DNA of 7,593 bases, taken from DAOUCV01 sp034432095 (GTDB taxonomy: Bacteria; Chloroflexota; Dehalococcoidia; Dehalococcoidales; UBA2162). The notes under the pieces were generated by a model, which was not told where the DNA came from, made no database searches, and saw nothing but the letters and a program-made list of their open reading frames with translations. The DNA is taken from the NCBI GenBank assembly GCA_034432095.1, contig DAOUCV010000080.1, positions 1-7,593 of the forward strand, in the 5' to 3' direction. Of the stretch, positions 1 through 5,679 are shown piece after piece (the stretch's first letter is position 1; every line of letters begins with the position of its first letter). The translations under genes and the position numbers were made by a program.

Positions 1-339
1 TGTCACTTTTTCATCACGCCCATTCACTATACTGGCAAGCCAGTCCATAACCATCCGTGCCTCAGCTTCGTCTTTAACTTTGTTCAAGAGCACCCTATCT
101 CGTTCGACGACTATATGCTTGTCTTTAAAGCGGAAGGCTAGAAGGTGTGCCTCCGGGTTATAGGCACAGCCTTCGATTATCCGGCTCATCAGCGGCATGG
201 CAGGGCTGATATCGCCTGACAGCTTGACGACAGCACGTGTCGGTCCGCCTCCCTGTCATTCTCAACCTTCACCAGTGCCGGGAATGATTGAGATAATATA
301 ATTCTCAAGCAGCGGTCTATGTAGCTGCTTTTCCCTCAT
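1..339 (-). CDS. Fe-S-cluster protein of the arsR/permease/thioredoxin cassette, N-terminal part, with two compensating frameshifts
   Basis: The gene starts at ATG 339, with GGGAG at 349-345 five bases upstream, and runs off the left edge. The first 20 codons (MREKQLHRPL...IIP) are in one frame. That frame then meets TGA at 264-262 and again at 258-256. The next frame reads a sensible charged segment (ALVKVENDREADRH), after which the original frame resumes with AVVKLSGDIS and stays open to position 1. One surplus base near 280-282 (a CCC run) and one missing base near 229-242 would restore a single reading frame. The downstream part (SGDIS, EGCAYNPEAHLLAF, KVKDEAEARMVMDWL) resembles, from memory, the N-terminal domain of small proteins that end in a PF04060-type four-cysteine [4Fe-4S] domain and sit beside ArsR/permease/thioredoxin genes. 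The cysteine domain itself would lie outside the window. Either the sequence carries errors or the gene is decaying. Family assignment is moderately sure. Confidence 0.6.
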
Positions 340-370
340 GGCGTCTCCCAATTTTGATAATTACCTGCTT

Positions 371-625
371 TTATTCTTCTTTTTTGGCTAAGGCGGTCGT
401 GATGAAACTGGTCACCTCTGCCTTGGTCGGCACCCGCCCGGAGCAGACCAGCTTCTCGTCAATGACCAGCCCGGGTGTGGTCAGAATGGGGTACTCCATT
501 ATCTTCTTCATGTCCTTGACCTCTTCTACAGTGGCGTCAAGAGCAAGCTCCCGTACCACTTCATTGGCCAGTTTCTCCAGTGCCTGGCACTTAGCACAAC
601 CGGTTCCCAGAATTTTTATTTTCAT
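371..625 (-). CDS. Small thioredoxin-fold redox-active disulfide protein
   Basis: This is an 84-residue cytoplasmic protein with a minimal thioredoxin fold (Thioredoxin_3 / TIGR00412 'redox-active disulfide protein 2' type). The first beta strand MKIKILG leads into the active site GCAKC, with cysteines 10 and 13. The cis-proline expected opposite it is in TTPGL (Pro51), followed by the strand LVIDEKLVCSGR, with a third cysteine at 61. The length is normal for the family. ATG at 625-623 follows GGAGGGAGAA, a strong ribosome binding site. There is no signal peptide, so it acts inside the cell. It lies 29 bases after the permease and 31 bases before the Fe-S protein, so it is almost certainly co-transcribed with both. 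Members of this family recur in arsR-permease operons. A role in passing electrons, or in binding a thiophilic ion for the permease, is inference only. Confidence 0.9.
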   Translation of the reverse strand: MKIKILGTGCAKCQALEKLANEVVRELALDATVEEVKDMKKIMEYPILTTPGLVIDEKLVCSGRVPTKAEVTSFITTALAKKEE

Positions 626-654
626 TTCTCCCTCCTTATTTTATTTTTTATTTA

Positions 655-1692
655 CTAACTGACAATCAAGCCAAAGATGTAACCTGTAATAGTAGCCATT
701 ACCACCACTACGGCAACATATGTAATCGTCTTCTTAAATCCCATAATTTTAGTAATAGTGAACATTGCCGGCAGCGAAAGGCTTGGCCCAGCTAGCAGCA
801 ACGACAATGCCGGGCCTTTGCCCATACCAAGCTCCATGAAAGCTTTCACAATGGGCACCTCGGTAAGAGTGGCAAAATACATCAGTGCGCCGGAAAACGA
901 GGCAATTAGATTGGCAAGGATGCTGTTACCACCCACCCATGTTGCCACGATGTCCGGGGGGATAACCACGGTCAGGATACCAGCGATAAATACCCCCAGT
1001 AGCAACCAGGGTATAATCAAGCGGGTAAAATGCAATGTCTCATTAAGCCACAGCACAATTTCACCTTTAGTAAACCAGCGCCACAAGATGACGGCTACGG
1101 CAACCAGGAAGATACCCAGCACAATCCAGTTCTTGGATGCGGCGAAGACCAGTACCCCCACCAGAGAACCAATAAAAAGGATCTGCTGCCAGACGCTCTT
1201 TCCGGCCGGGTCGGCAGCGAGCATGGCAAATGCATAAGCGTCAGCCTGAGATTTCTCTCTCCGGTAGATGAGAGCCATAATCAGACCGACGATAACCGAA
1301 AAGGCGATAGCGCCAACGGCACGAGCTATCCCGATGTCGTAGCCGAGTAGTCTGGCTGAATAGACGATAGCGAGGACATTGATAGCCGGCCCTGAGAAAA
1401 GGAAGGCAATAGCGGGACCCAAACCAGCACCTTTTTTATAAATACCGGCAAATAGTGGCAATACAGTGCAAGAGCACACCGCCAGCACGGCGCCTGAAAC
1501 TGAAGCCACACTGTACGATAAGACTTTCTTCGTCTGGGGACCAAAGTATTTCAGAATAGCTGCCTGCGAAACAAAAGCGGCGATAGCTCCGGCAATGAAT
1601 AGAGCCGGCACCAGGCAGGTTATCACATGCGCTGATAGATAGCTTATTAAGCCATTCCAACCACCCTGAAGAAGGTTAATTAACACATCCAC
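655..1692 (-). CDS. Permease, PF03773 (ArsP_1/DUF318) family
   Basis: This is a 345-residue integral membrane protein with about eight to ten hydrophobic segments in two halves, separated by a polar loop near residues 143-168. Conserved signatures are visible: AVCSCTVLPLFAG with Cys73 and Cys75, then SGPAIN (100-105) in the first half, and TEVPI (277-281) with AGPSLSLP (301-308) in the second. This paired layout is typical of the PF03773 permeases, of which ArsP exports trivalent organoarsenicals; other members are linked to various thiophilic ions or are unassigned. Start choice: GTG at 1692, because an in-frame TAG lies seven codons upstream and no ATG is available in frame. The stop of arsR lies eight bases upstream and the AGGACGG at its end can serve as ribosome binding site, so translation is probably coupled. 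The family is clear; the substrate (As, Se, Cu, Hg or a thiol compound) is not. Confidence 0.92.
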   Translation of the reverse strand: MDVLINLLQGGWNGLISYLSAHVITCLVPALFIAGAIAAFVSQAAILKYFGPQTKKVLSYSVASVSGAVLAVCSCTVLPLFAGIYKKGAGLGPAIAFLFSGPAINVLAIVYSARLLGYDIGIARAVGAIAFSVIVGLIMALIYRREKSQADAYAFAMLAADPAGKSVWQQILFIGSLVGVLVFAASKNWIVLGIFLVAVAVILWRWFTKGEIVLWLNETLHFTRLIIPWLLLGVFIAGILTVVIPPDIVATWVGGNSILANLIASFSGALMYFATLTEVPIVKAFMELGMGKGPALSLLLAGPSLSLPAMFTITKIMGFKKTITYVAVVVVMATITGYIFGLIVS

Positions 1693-1699
1693 AGAACAT

Positions 1700-2095
1700 T
1701 CACCGTCCTAAATCAAACTGAAGGCGATTGAGAGGATACGTCATGCCTAGACTGCTAACTCGTTTAACCATCACACGCTCAGCTTTCCTCAATCGCTCTA
1801 AATCTCTCTCCACTACCTTATTACCCTTCAGTGCCTTTCTCACCGCGCTGATCAACTCTGCATAAAACTCCTTCGTTTCATCAATCGAATAAAAAACCCA
1901 TAGCCCTTCTTTACGCCGTCGGAGAAAGCCGGCGTCGTAAAGAGCGGAGAGAATACGAGAGGCCTGGCTCTGCGAAATATCAAGCGCTTGCATCACCTCG
2001 CAGACACAGCACTCCCTCTCCAGAAACAGGTTAAGTGCCCGCAGCCTGGTCTCGTCGGACAGGGCTTTGGTTGCCTTAATTAGCTCATGCATCAT
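1700..2095 (-). CDS. ArsR/SmtB-family metalloregulatory repressor (block A)
   Basis: A 131-residue winged helix-turn-helix regulator. The N-terminal helix KATKALSDETRLRALNLFL (residues 7-25) is classic for ArsR. It is followed by CCVCEV (Cys29, Cys30, Cys32), which matches the alpha-3 Cys-x-Cys sensing site of ArsR proteins that bind As(III)/Sb(III). The recognition helix is SQSQASRILSALYDAG (residues 41-56), and the wing is RRRKEGLWVFYSI. The tail beyond residue 90 is basic and longer than in minimal ArsR proteins. ATG 2095 is chosen because GAGG lies six bases upstream; an immediately following ATG is also possible. It is the first gene of a unit with permease, thioredoxin and Fe-S genes, behind a strong promoter overlapped by an inverted repeat, so autorepression released by a thiophilic metal or metalloid is likely (family knowledge plus inference). 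Confidence 0.93.
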   Translation of the reverse strand: MMHELIKATKALSDETRLRALNLFLERECCVCEVMQALDISQSQASRILSALYDAGFLRRRKEGLWVFYSIDETKEFYAELISAVRKALKGNKVVERDLERLRKAERVMVKRVSSLGMTYPLNRLQFDLGR

Positions 2096-2124
2096 CAGCC
2101 ACCTCTGAAGTGTATGCTTATATT

Positions 2125-2149
2125 CACATATACAAATACAGTATACATG
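2125..2149. promoter_or_regulatory. Candidate ArsR operator (imperfect inverted repeat)
   Basis: CACATATAC (2125-2133) and GTATACATG (2141-2149) form an inverted repeat matching at seven of nine positions across a seven-base spacer. A second overlapping dyad, TATATTCACATATA (2119-2132), has perfect five-base arms. The main repeat covers the -10 box and the predicted start point of the arsR promoter, the position expected for an ArsR operator. Binding by the adjacent ArsR is inferred. Confidence 0.5.
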
Positions 2150-2168
2150 AGGGCTTATTGTCTGTCAA
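2140..2168 (-). promoter_or_regulatory. Sigma-70-type promoter of the block A arsR operon
   Basis: On the minus strand the -35 box is a perfect TTGACA (2168-2163) and the -10 box is TATACT (2145-2140, five of six to consensus). The spacer is exactly 17 bases. Transcription would start near 2133, giving a leader of about 38 bases before the arsR start at 2095. It sits between the end of the torD-like gene and arsR, where a promoter is needed. Confidence 0.82.
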
Positions 2169-2211
2169 GTCCAGCCTAGTATGGCATGCGGTGTTGATTT
2201 AGCGCCAATCG

Positions 2212-2892
2212 TTAGTGGTGAGCTTTTCCAAGATGTTGCGTTTCCGCTACCAGAAACTCCCGGGCGAGGCCAGCTACCACCTGGTAAAAAGGAATCTGTG
2301 AGAACTCAGCCACCCGTGAGAGAAATTCTGGTGACCATCTCAGAAGATGGCTGCTAAGGAAGTCTTTCTGAATCTGATCCAGTGCTGTAATACGAGTGCT
2401 ATTGTCCCTGTCCCTGAGCTGCTCCGAAATGAGGTATGAGACGAACTCGAATTCGGCAGCAATATGGTCGGGGATGTCGTGGAAATTCTCGCTGATACCC
2501 AGCCCGGCGGCTTCATATAACCTTGCTGCTTCGGCAGTGCTTTCCCCCCAGACGAGACGCTCTTTGTCCAGGTACACCGAACTGTAGGGCGGGGCAATGG
2601 TTTTTGGATAGGCGGTGATGAATAGGCGAGTGTACTCTTTCTCTAGTTCCACCAGTACCGCCTCCTGATTCGGCCGCGCTTTCAGCCAGTTAGCGACTCT
2701 GGCTACGTGTTCAAGCCCCTCCAAACCAAGATAGCACCAGGCTTGAAGGAACTCCTCCAGTCTGGCGCTGCTAAAAAGCTCTATAAGCTCTCTGTCAGGA
2801 TGAGAAAAACACCGGGACAGGAAGCGGTAAATTACCGCTCTGGCGATGGCTATTCTCTCATTTTCTCCCACGGTGCGTTTTTCATCCGTCAT
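2212..2892 (-). CDS. TorD/DmsD-family molybdoenzyme maturation chaperone
   Basis: A 226-residue, mostly helical cytoplasmic protein of normal length for the TorD family. Hallmarks visible are EYTRLF (86-91), the PPYSSVYLD turn (101-109), and the diagnostic DIPDHIAAEFEFVSYL (139-154), followed by KDFLSSHLLRWSPEF (176-190). TorD-like proteins bind the Tat signal peptide and apo-form of one particular Mo-bisMGD enzyme, hold it back from export and assist cofactor insertion. The start ATG at 2892 is six bases after the stop of the molybdoenzyme gene, whose last codons contain GGAAGG as a rather distant ribosome binding site, so the two are co-transcribed and probably translationally coupled. Its partner is therefore taken to be that enzyme. 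The downstream end shows no clear terminator before the next promoter. Confidence 0.9.
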   Translation of the reverse strand: MTDEKRTVGENERIAIARAVIYRFLSRCFSHPDRELIELFSSARLEEFLQAWCYLGLEGLEHVARVANWLKARPNQEAVLVELEKEYTRLFITAYPKTIAPPYSSVYLDKERLVWGESTAEAARLYEAAGLGISENFHDIPDHIAAEFEFVSYLISEQLRDRDNSTRITALDQIQKDFLSSHLLRWSPEFLSRVAEFSQIPFYQVVAGLAREFLVAETQHLGKAHH

Positions 2893-2898
2893 CTGGCT

Positions 2899-5133
2899 CT
2901 ATGCCTTCCGCAGGTTCACGCACACATCAAGGATTGAGCTTGACATGGCAGGATTGTAAGCATAGGTCTTCTTGGTATCCGCTATGCGGCGCTCCGGAAG
3001 AAGGTCCCCATCACATGTACCCTGCCCATAAGCTACATGCATATCCCTGCTCCAGTAACCAAAACCGTGCTCAGTCATGACACAATCGCGCCGGATACCC
3101 CTTGTGATATGTGCTCTTATTTTCAGGCTCTTGCCCGTGGGTGATTCCACGATGACAAACTCGCCTTCTTTGACACCGAGCCTATCGGCAGTATCCGGGT
3201 GCATATGAAGGAAATTTTCCGGCAAGAGTTCGCGCAGAATACGGTCGTTGGAAAGCCTGCCCATTCTCTGCCAGGGTAGATGCTCGGTCAGAATATAGTA
3301 AGGATACTCGGTTGAAGGCTCGGTGAGGCGCTCGTGCCAGGTTGGCAGAGGCTCGTGTCCCTCCTTTTCCAGTACCGTGGAGTAAAGCTCAATCTTCTTG
3401 CTGGGGGTGTTGAACTCTGTCTTGCTCACCGGGTCTTTTCTGTCTTCCCAGATACCATTGTTGTTCTTTAGATATTCCATTGTAATTCCCGCATCCTGGA
3501 GTCGTGCCTCCTCCAGTTTAGTCCAGTCTACCTTGAACTCAGGTTTGCCCATTGCCTCCAGTATTCCATTTACGATGCTGCCCCAGCCCTTTTCTTCCCA
3601 GAGAGCACCCACACCCTGCCTCAGCATTATCTGTGGCCACATCGCGTGGTACGCCCTGGTCTCAATTCCGCTCTTCTCCAGGAAGTGCACTTCGGGCAGG
3701 ACGATGTCGGCCAGCTGGCACATCTCATTGGGATAGAGGTCCACCACTACGAAGAAATCCAGAGTCTTCAGTGCCTCTACAATAGTGTCCGGGTTGGGGA
3801 AGGACAGCACATTATAAGCCTTGGCTAATCCCACCCTTACCTTATAAGGCTCGCCGCTTAGTATTCCCTGAGCCAGATGGGCGAAAGTGCCCTTGCGTTT
3901 CTTGTTCGCCAGCGGGAAAAGGTCTTGCCCGTCCACGCGGCGCTTCTCTTTCATCTCCGGGTATTTTGCCGGGGCAAACTCATCCATGGAGCGGGCTTTT
4001 GGCGTACGGTCCAGGTAAAAGCCGCCAGGCTTCTCAATGGCGCCCACGAGAGCGCACATGATAATCTCTGCCTGCGCCAGGGCGAAACTGTTGGCATACA
4101 GCGGCCCGCCGGCGTCCCGCTTGTGGGTGGGGATAATCGCCGGCCTGGTGGTGGCAAACTCGCGGGCTATCCTGACAATATCCTGTGCTGGCACCTCGGA
4201 TATCTGTGCCGCCCATTCTGGCGTGTACTGCTTTACATGCTCCGCCAGCTTTTCAAACCCATAGGTGTATTTGTCCACATAGTCCTTATCATACAGTCCT
4301 TCGCTGATGATAACATTCATCATCGCTAGAACAACCGCCAGGTCCGTCCCCGGCTTTATTGGTATCCACTCGTCTGCTTTGTTAGCAGTCAGGGACAACC
4401 GGGGGTCGAATACGACAACCTTAGCGCCCCTTTCCTTTGCTTTCATAAAACCGTGCAGGTGAGACTGCATGGACTTACCTGGCTGGTCCCAGCCAAAGGC
4501 AAGGATGTACTTGGCATTCTCCAAGTCCATAGTCCACGACCGTCCGCCGCCAGTAACCATCGCCATCCAGGCGACTTCATGGGTGATGTAGCAGGTATCC
4601 ACATGGCATGCTTGGTTCGGTGTGCCGATTGCCTTTTGTAGCCTGGTATCCTGCTCCTTGGGTCTGACTATGAGCAAGACTGATTCCGGGCCATACTTGG
4701 CAATGGCTTCATTGAACTTCGTTCCGATAGTGCTGAAGGCTTCCTCCCAGGATACCTTTACCCAGCCGGGGTCTTCATCCTTGCCTTTCTTGGGATTTGT
4801 TCTCTTTAACGGCCACTTCAGGCGGTCCGGGTCATAGAGTGTCCTCATGGCTGAGGCACCCTTGACGCAGACTTTCCCTTCTCCACCCAGAGCATCAGCA
4901 GGATTCCCCTCTATCCATTTGATGTGGCCATCCCTGACATATGCCAGCATGCCGCAGGTGTTATCGCAGACGCCACAGGACTGATAGAGAACTTTCTCCC
5001 AGACGATTGGCTTACTCTTGTCTCCTTCCCGGGCAAAAGCTTTCAGCTCTCCATCCAGGATGGATGGTAGTAAAATCGCCCCTGCTGTGCCTGCAACCGC
5101 ACCTTTTATGAAATCTCTCCGGCTCAGCTCCAT
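2899..5133 (-). CDS. Tat-exported Mo-bisMGD oxidoreductase, polysulfide/thiosulfate/arsenate reductase (PsrA/PhsA/ArrA-like) catalytic subunit
   Basis: A 744-residue member of the DMSO-reductase superfamily. The N-terminus has a Tat signal (SRRDFIKG, residues 4-11), a hydrophobic stretch, and an AFA cleavage site near residue 34. Cysteines 53, 56, 60 and 89 (CX2CX3CX28C) form the Fe4S4 site, and LKWPLKR follows. In PNQACHVDTCY, Cys181 sits where PsrA/ArrA-type enzymes have the Mo-ligating cysteine (inferred alignment). Typical bisMGD-binding stretches follow: ILAFGWDQP, VVVFDPR, ADIVLPE, and a C-terminal cap with HMHPDTADRLGV and TEHGFGYWS. ATG 5133 is preferred over an in-frame TTG at 5139 because GAGGAGG (5147-5141) is seven bases from the ATG and only one base from the TTG. 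A torD-like gene follows and an arsR precedes. No ferredoxin-like B or membrane C subunit is next to it. Family is sure; substrate could be polysulfide, thiosulfate, tetrathionate, arsenate or another oxyanion. Confidence 0.9.
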   Translation of the reverse strand: MELSRRDFIKGAVAGTAGAILLPSILDGELKAFAREGDKSKPIVWEKVLYQSCGVCDNTCGMLAYVRDGHIKWIEGNPADALGGEGKVCVKGASAMRTLYDPDRLKWPLKRTNPKKGKDEDPGWVKVSWEEAFSTIGTKFNEAIAKYGPESVLLIVRPKEQDTRLQKAIGTPNQACHVDTCYITHEVAWMAMVTGGGRSWTMDLENAKYILAFGWDQPGKSMQSHLHGFMKAKERGAKVVVFDPRLSLTANKADEWIPIKPGTDLAVVLAMMNVIISEGLYDKDYVDKYTYGFEKLAEHVKQYTPEWAAQISEVPAQDIVRIAREFATTRPAIIPTHKRDAGGPLYANSFALAQAEIIMCALVGAIEKPGGFYLDRTPKARSMDEFAPAKYPEMKEKRRVDGQDLFPLANKKRKGTFAHLAQGILSGEPYKVRVGLAKAYNVLSFPNPDTIVEALKTLDFFVVVDLYPNEMCQLADIVLPEVHFLEKSGIETRAYHAMWPQIMLRQGVGALWEEKGWGSIVNGILEAMGKPEFKVDWTKLEEARLQDAGITMEYLKNNNGIWEDRKDPVSKTEFNTPSKKIELYSTVLEKEGHEPLPTWHERLTEPSTEYPYYILTEHLPWQRMGRLSNDRILRELLPENFLHMHPDTADRLGVKEGEFVIVESPTGKSLKIRAHITRGIRRDCVMTEHGFGYWSRDMHVAYGQGTCDGDLLPERRIADTKKTYAYNPAMSSSILDVCVNLRKA

Positions 5134-5140
5134 GTACAAT

Positions 5141-5147
5141 CCTCCTC
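5141..5147 (-). promoter_or_regulatory. Ribosome binding site fixing the molybdoenzyme start
   Basis: GAGGAGG on the minus strand lies seven bases before ATG 5133. The upstream in-frame TTG at 5139 is only one base from it, so that codon is too close to be the start. Confidence 0.8.
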
Positions 5148-5187
5148 GAATAACTTACAGCGGGATAATCCTCGCAATTCGCAGAGA

Positions 5188-5216
5188 ATGATAGCAAAAA
5201 TCAATTATAATTGCAA
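5188..5216 (-). promoter_or_regulatory. Promoter of the molybdoenzyme-torD unit
   Basis: Minus-strand TTGCAA (5216-5211) and TATCAT (5193-5188) are separated by 17 bases. It lies in the 118-base gap between arsR of block B and the reductase, giving a leader of about 45 bases. It implies the reductase can be transcribed independently of its upstream arsR. Confidence 0.6.
5202..5213. promoter_or_regulatory. Perfect 12-bp palindrome in the molybdoenzyme promoter (candidate operator)
   Basis: CAATTATAATTG is its own reverse complement and lies between the -35 and -10 boxes, overlapping the end of the -35. A dimeric repressor bound here would block RNA polymerase. The ArsR encoded immediately upstream is the obvious candidate, but AT-rich palindromes also arise by chance. 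Confidence 0.45.
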
Positions 5217-5223
5217 GTATGCT

Positions 5224-5243
5224 CAACAATGCATTTCTATAAG
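5224..5243. repeat. Copy 1 of a 13-base element plus CTTATAG upstream of the reductase promoter
   Basis: Minus-strand AAATGCATTGTTG (5236-5224), preceded directly by CTTATAG (5243-5237). It contains the palindrome AATGCATT and lies just upstream of the reductase -35 box. The same element with one mismatch recurs before arsR of block B (5629-5641), so it may be a shared regulator site. Confidence 0.45.
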
Positions 5244-5251
5244 GCAAAAAA

Positions 5252-5602
5252 TTACTTCCTCTTCTCTCTTACCCCGCGTGCAACTATATCCCTGAGCTTC
5301 TCCCTGTCCTGACGTACCGTCGGGTCTTCATTGAAGGAATCTATCAGGGCATCAAGTATTGCCTGGCAGTAACGGTTGCTGTTGTCTCTGTCGGCCTGGT
5401 AAACAACGCACTTCCCTTCACGCCAGCGCTTGAGGAAACCGACATCCATAAGTGCTTTCAGGTTTCTGGATACCTGCGACTGGGATAGGGGGAAGATCTC
5501 CTGCATCTCGCAGACGCAGATATCCTCTTCCAGCAGTAGCTTAAGCATCCTGATTCTCGTCTCATCAGACAGGGCTTTGGCTACTTTTACCAGTTCTCGC
5601 AT
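5252..5602 (-). CDS. ArsR/SmtB-family metalloregulatory repressor (block B)
   Basis: A 116-residue winged helix-turn-helix protein. Helix one KVAKALSDETRIRMLKLLL (residues 6-24) leads to EEDICVCEM, with Cys29 and Cys31 at the alpha-3 Cys-x-Cys sensing position known from As(III)-responsive ArsR proteins. The recognition helix is SQSQVSRNLKALMDVG (40-55), and the wing KRWREGKCVVYQ carries another cysteine (65). A further cysteine is at 79, and the C-terminus is charged. ATG 5602 is taken as the start because GGAGG lies six bases upstream. A GTG at 5629 would add nine residues (MIIYNRRLH) not seen in ArsR proteins and would place the ribosome binding site inside the gene. It shares the KALSDETR and CVCE segments with the block A regulator but is clearly a distinct paralogue. 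It probably controls the reductase downstream and its own gene. Confidence 0.93.
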   Translation of the reverse strand: MRELVKVAKALSDETRIRMLKLLLEEDICVCEMQEIFPLSQSQVSRNLKALMDVGFLKRWREGKCVVYQADRDNSNRYCQAILDALIDSFNEDPTVRQDREKLRDIVARGVREKRK

Positions 5603-5608
5603 GTGCAA

Positions 5609-5613
5609 CCTCC
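5609..5613 (-). promoter_or_regulatory. Ribosome binding site fixing the block B arsR start
   Basis: GGAGG on the minus strand is six bases before ATG 5602, which selects this codon over the upstream in-frame GTG at 5629. Confidence 0.8.
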
Positions 5614-5619
5614 GATTGT

Positions 5620-5648
5620 ATATTATCACAATAATGCATTTGTTGCAC
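5620..5648 (-). promoter_or_regulatory. Possible promoter of the block B arsR
   Basis: Minus-strand GTGCAA (5648-5643) and TAATAT (5625-5620) are 17 bases apart. The -35 resembles the TTGCAA of the reductase promoter. The repeated 13-base element fills the spacer, and a small dyad ATTGT/ACAAT (5615-5619, 5628-5632) flanks the -10. The leader would be only about 11 bases, just long enough for the GGAGG, which keeps confidence low. Confidence 0.35.
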
Positions 5649-5658
5649 TACCTATAAG
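5629..5658. repeat. Copy 2 of the 13-base element plus CTTATAG, in the block B arsR promoter region
   Basis: Minus-strand AAATGCATTATTG (5641-5629) matches the copy at 5236-5224 at 12 of 13 bases, in the same orientation. CTTATAG (5658-5652) again lies upstream, here separated by nine to ten bases instead of adjoining. The pairing before two neighbouring genes suggests co-regulation. Confidence 0.45.
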
Positions 5659-5679
5659 TAGATTCTGGAGGGTGTGAGA

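Noticed and set aside
256..264. In-frame TGA codons as selenocysteine sites in the Fe-S protein gene
   Set aside because: Two TGA codons three bases apart in a non-conserved linker, with better coding quality in the shifted frame, favour indels; no selenocysteine insertion hairpin was seen after them.
758..1237. A 159-codon open frame on the plus strand
   Set aside because: It is antisense to the permease, whose conserved motifs are clear; the plus-strand product is low in recognisable structure.
3877..4329. A 150-codon open frame on the plus strand
   Set aside because: It lies entirely inside the well-supported molybdoenzyme gene on the opposite strand, has no family-like motifs and reflects the codon bias of that gene.
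5137..5139. TTG at 5139 as the molybdoenzyme start
   Set aside because: It is one base from the GAGGAGG ribosome binding site; ATG 5133 has proper spacing and gives the normal Tat signal N-terminus.
5246..5254. T-run directly after the block B arsR stop as a terminator
   Set aside because: There are six T residues but no GC-rich stem before them, so an intrinsic terminator is not supported.
5648..5661. CTAC/GTAG dyad between the cupin-like gene and arsR as a terminator
   Set aside because: The stem is only four base pairs and no T-run follows on the minus strand.
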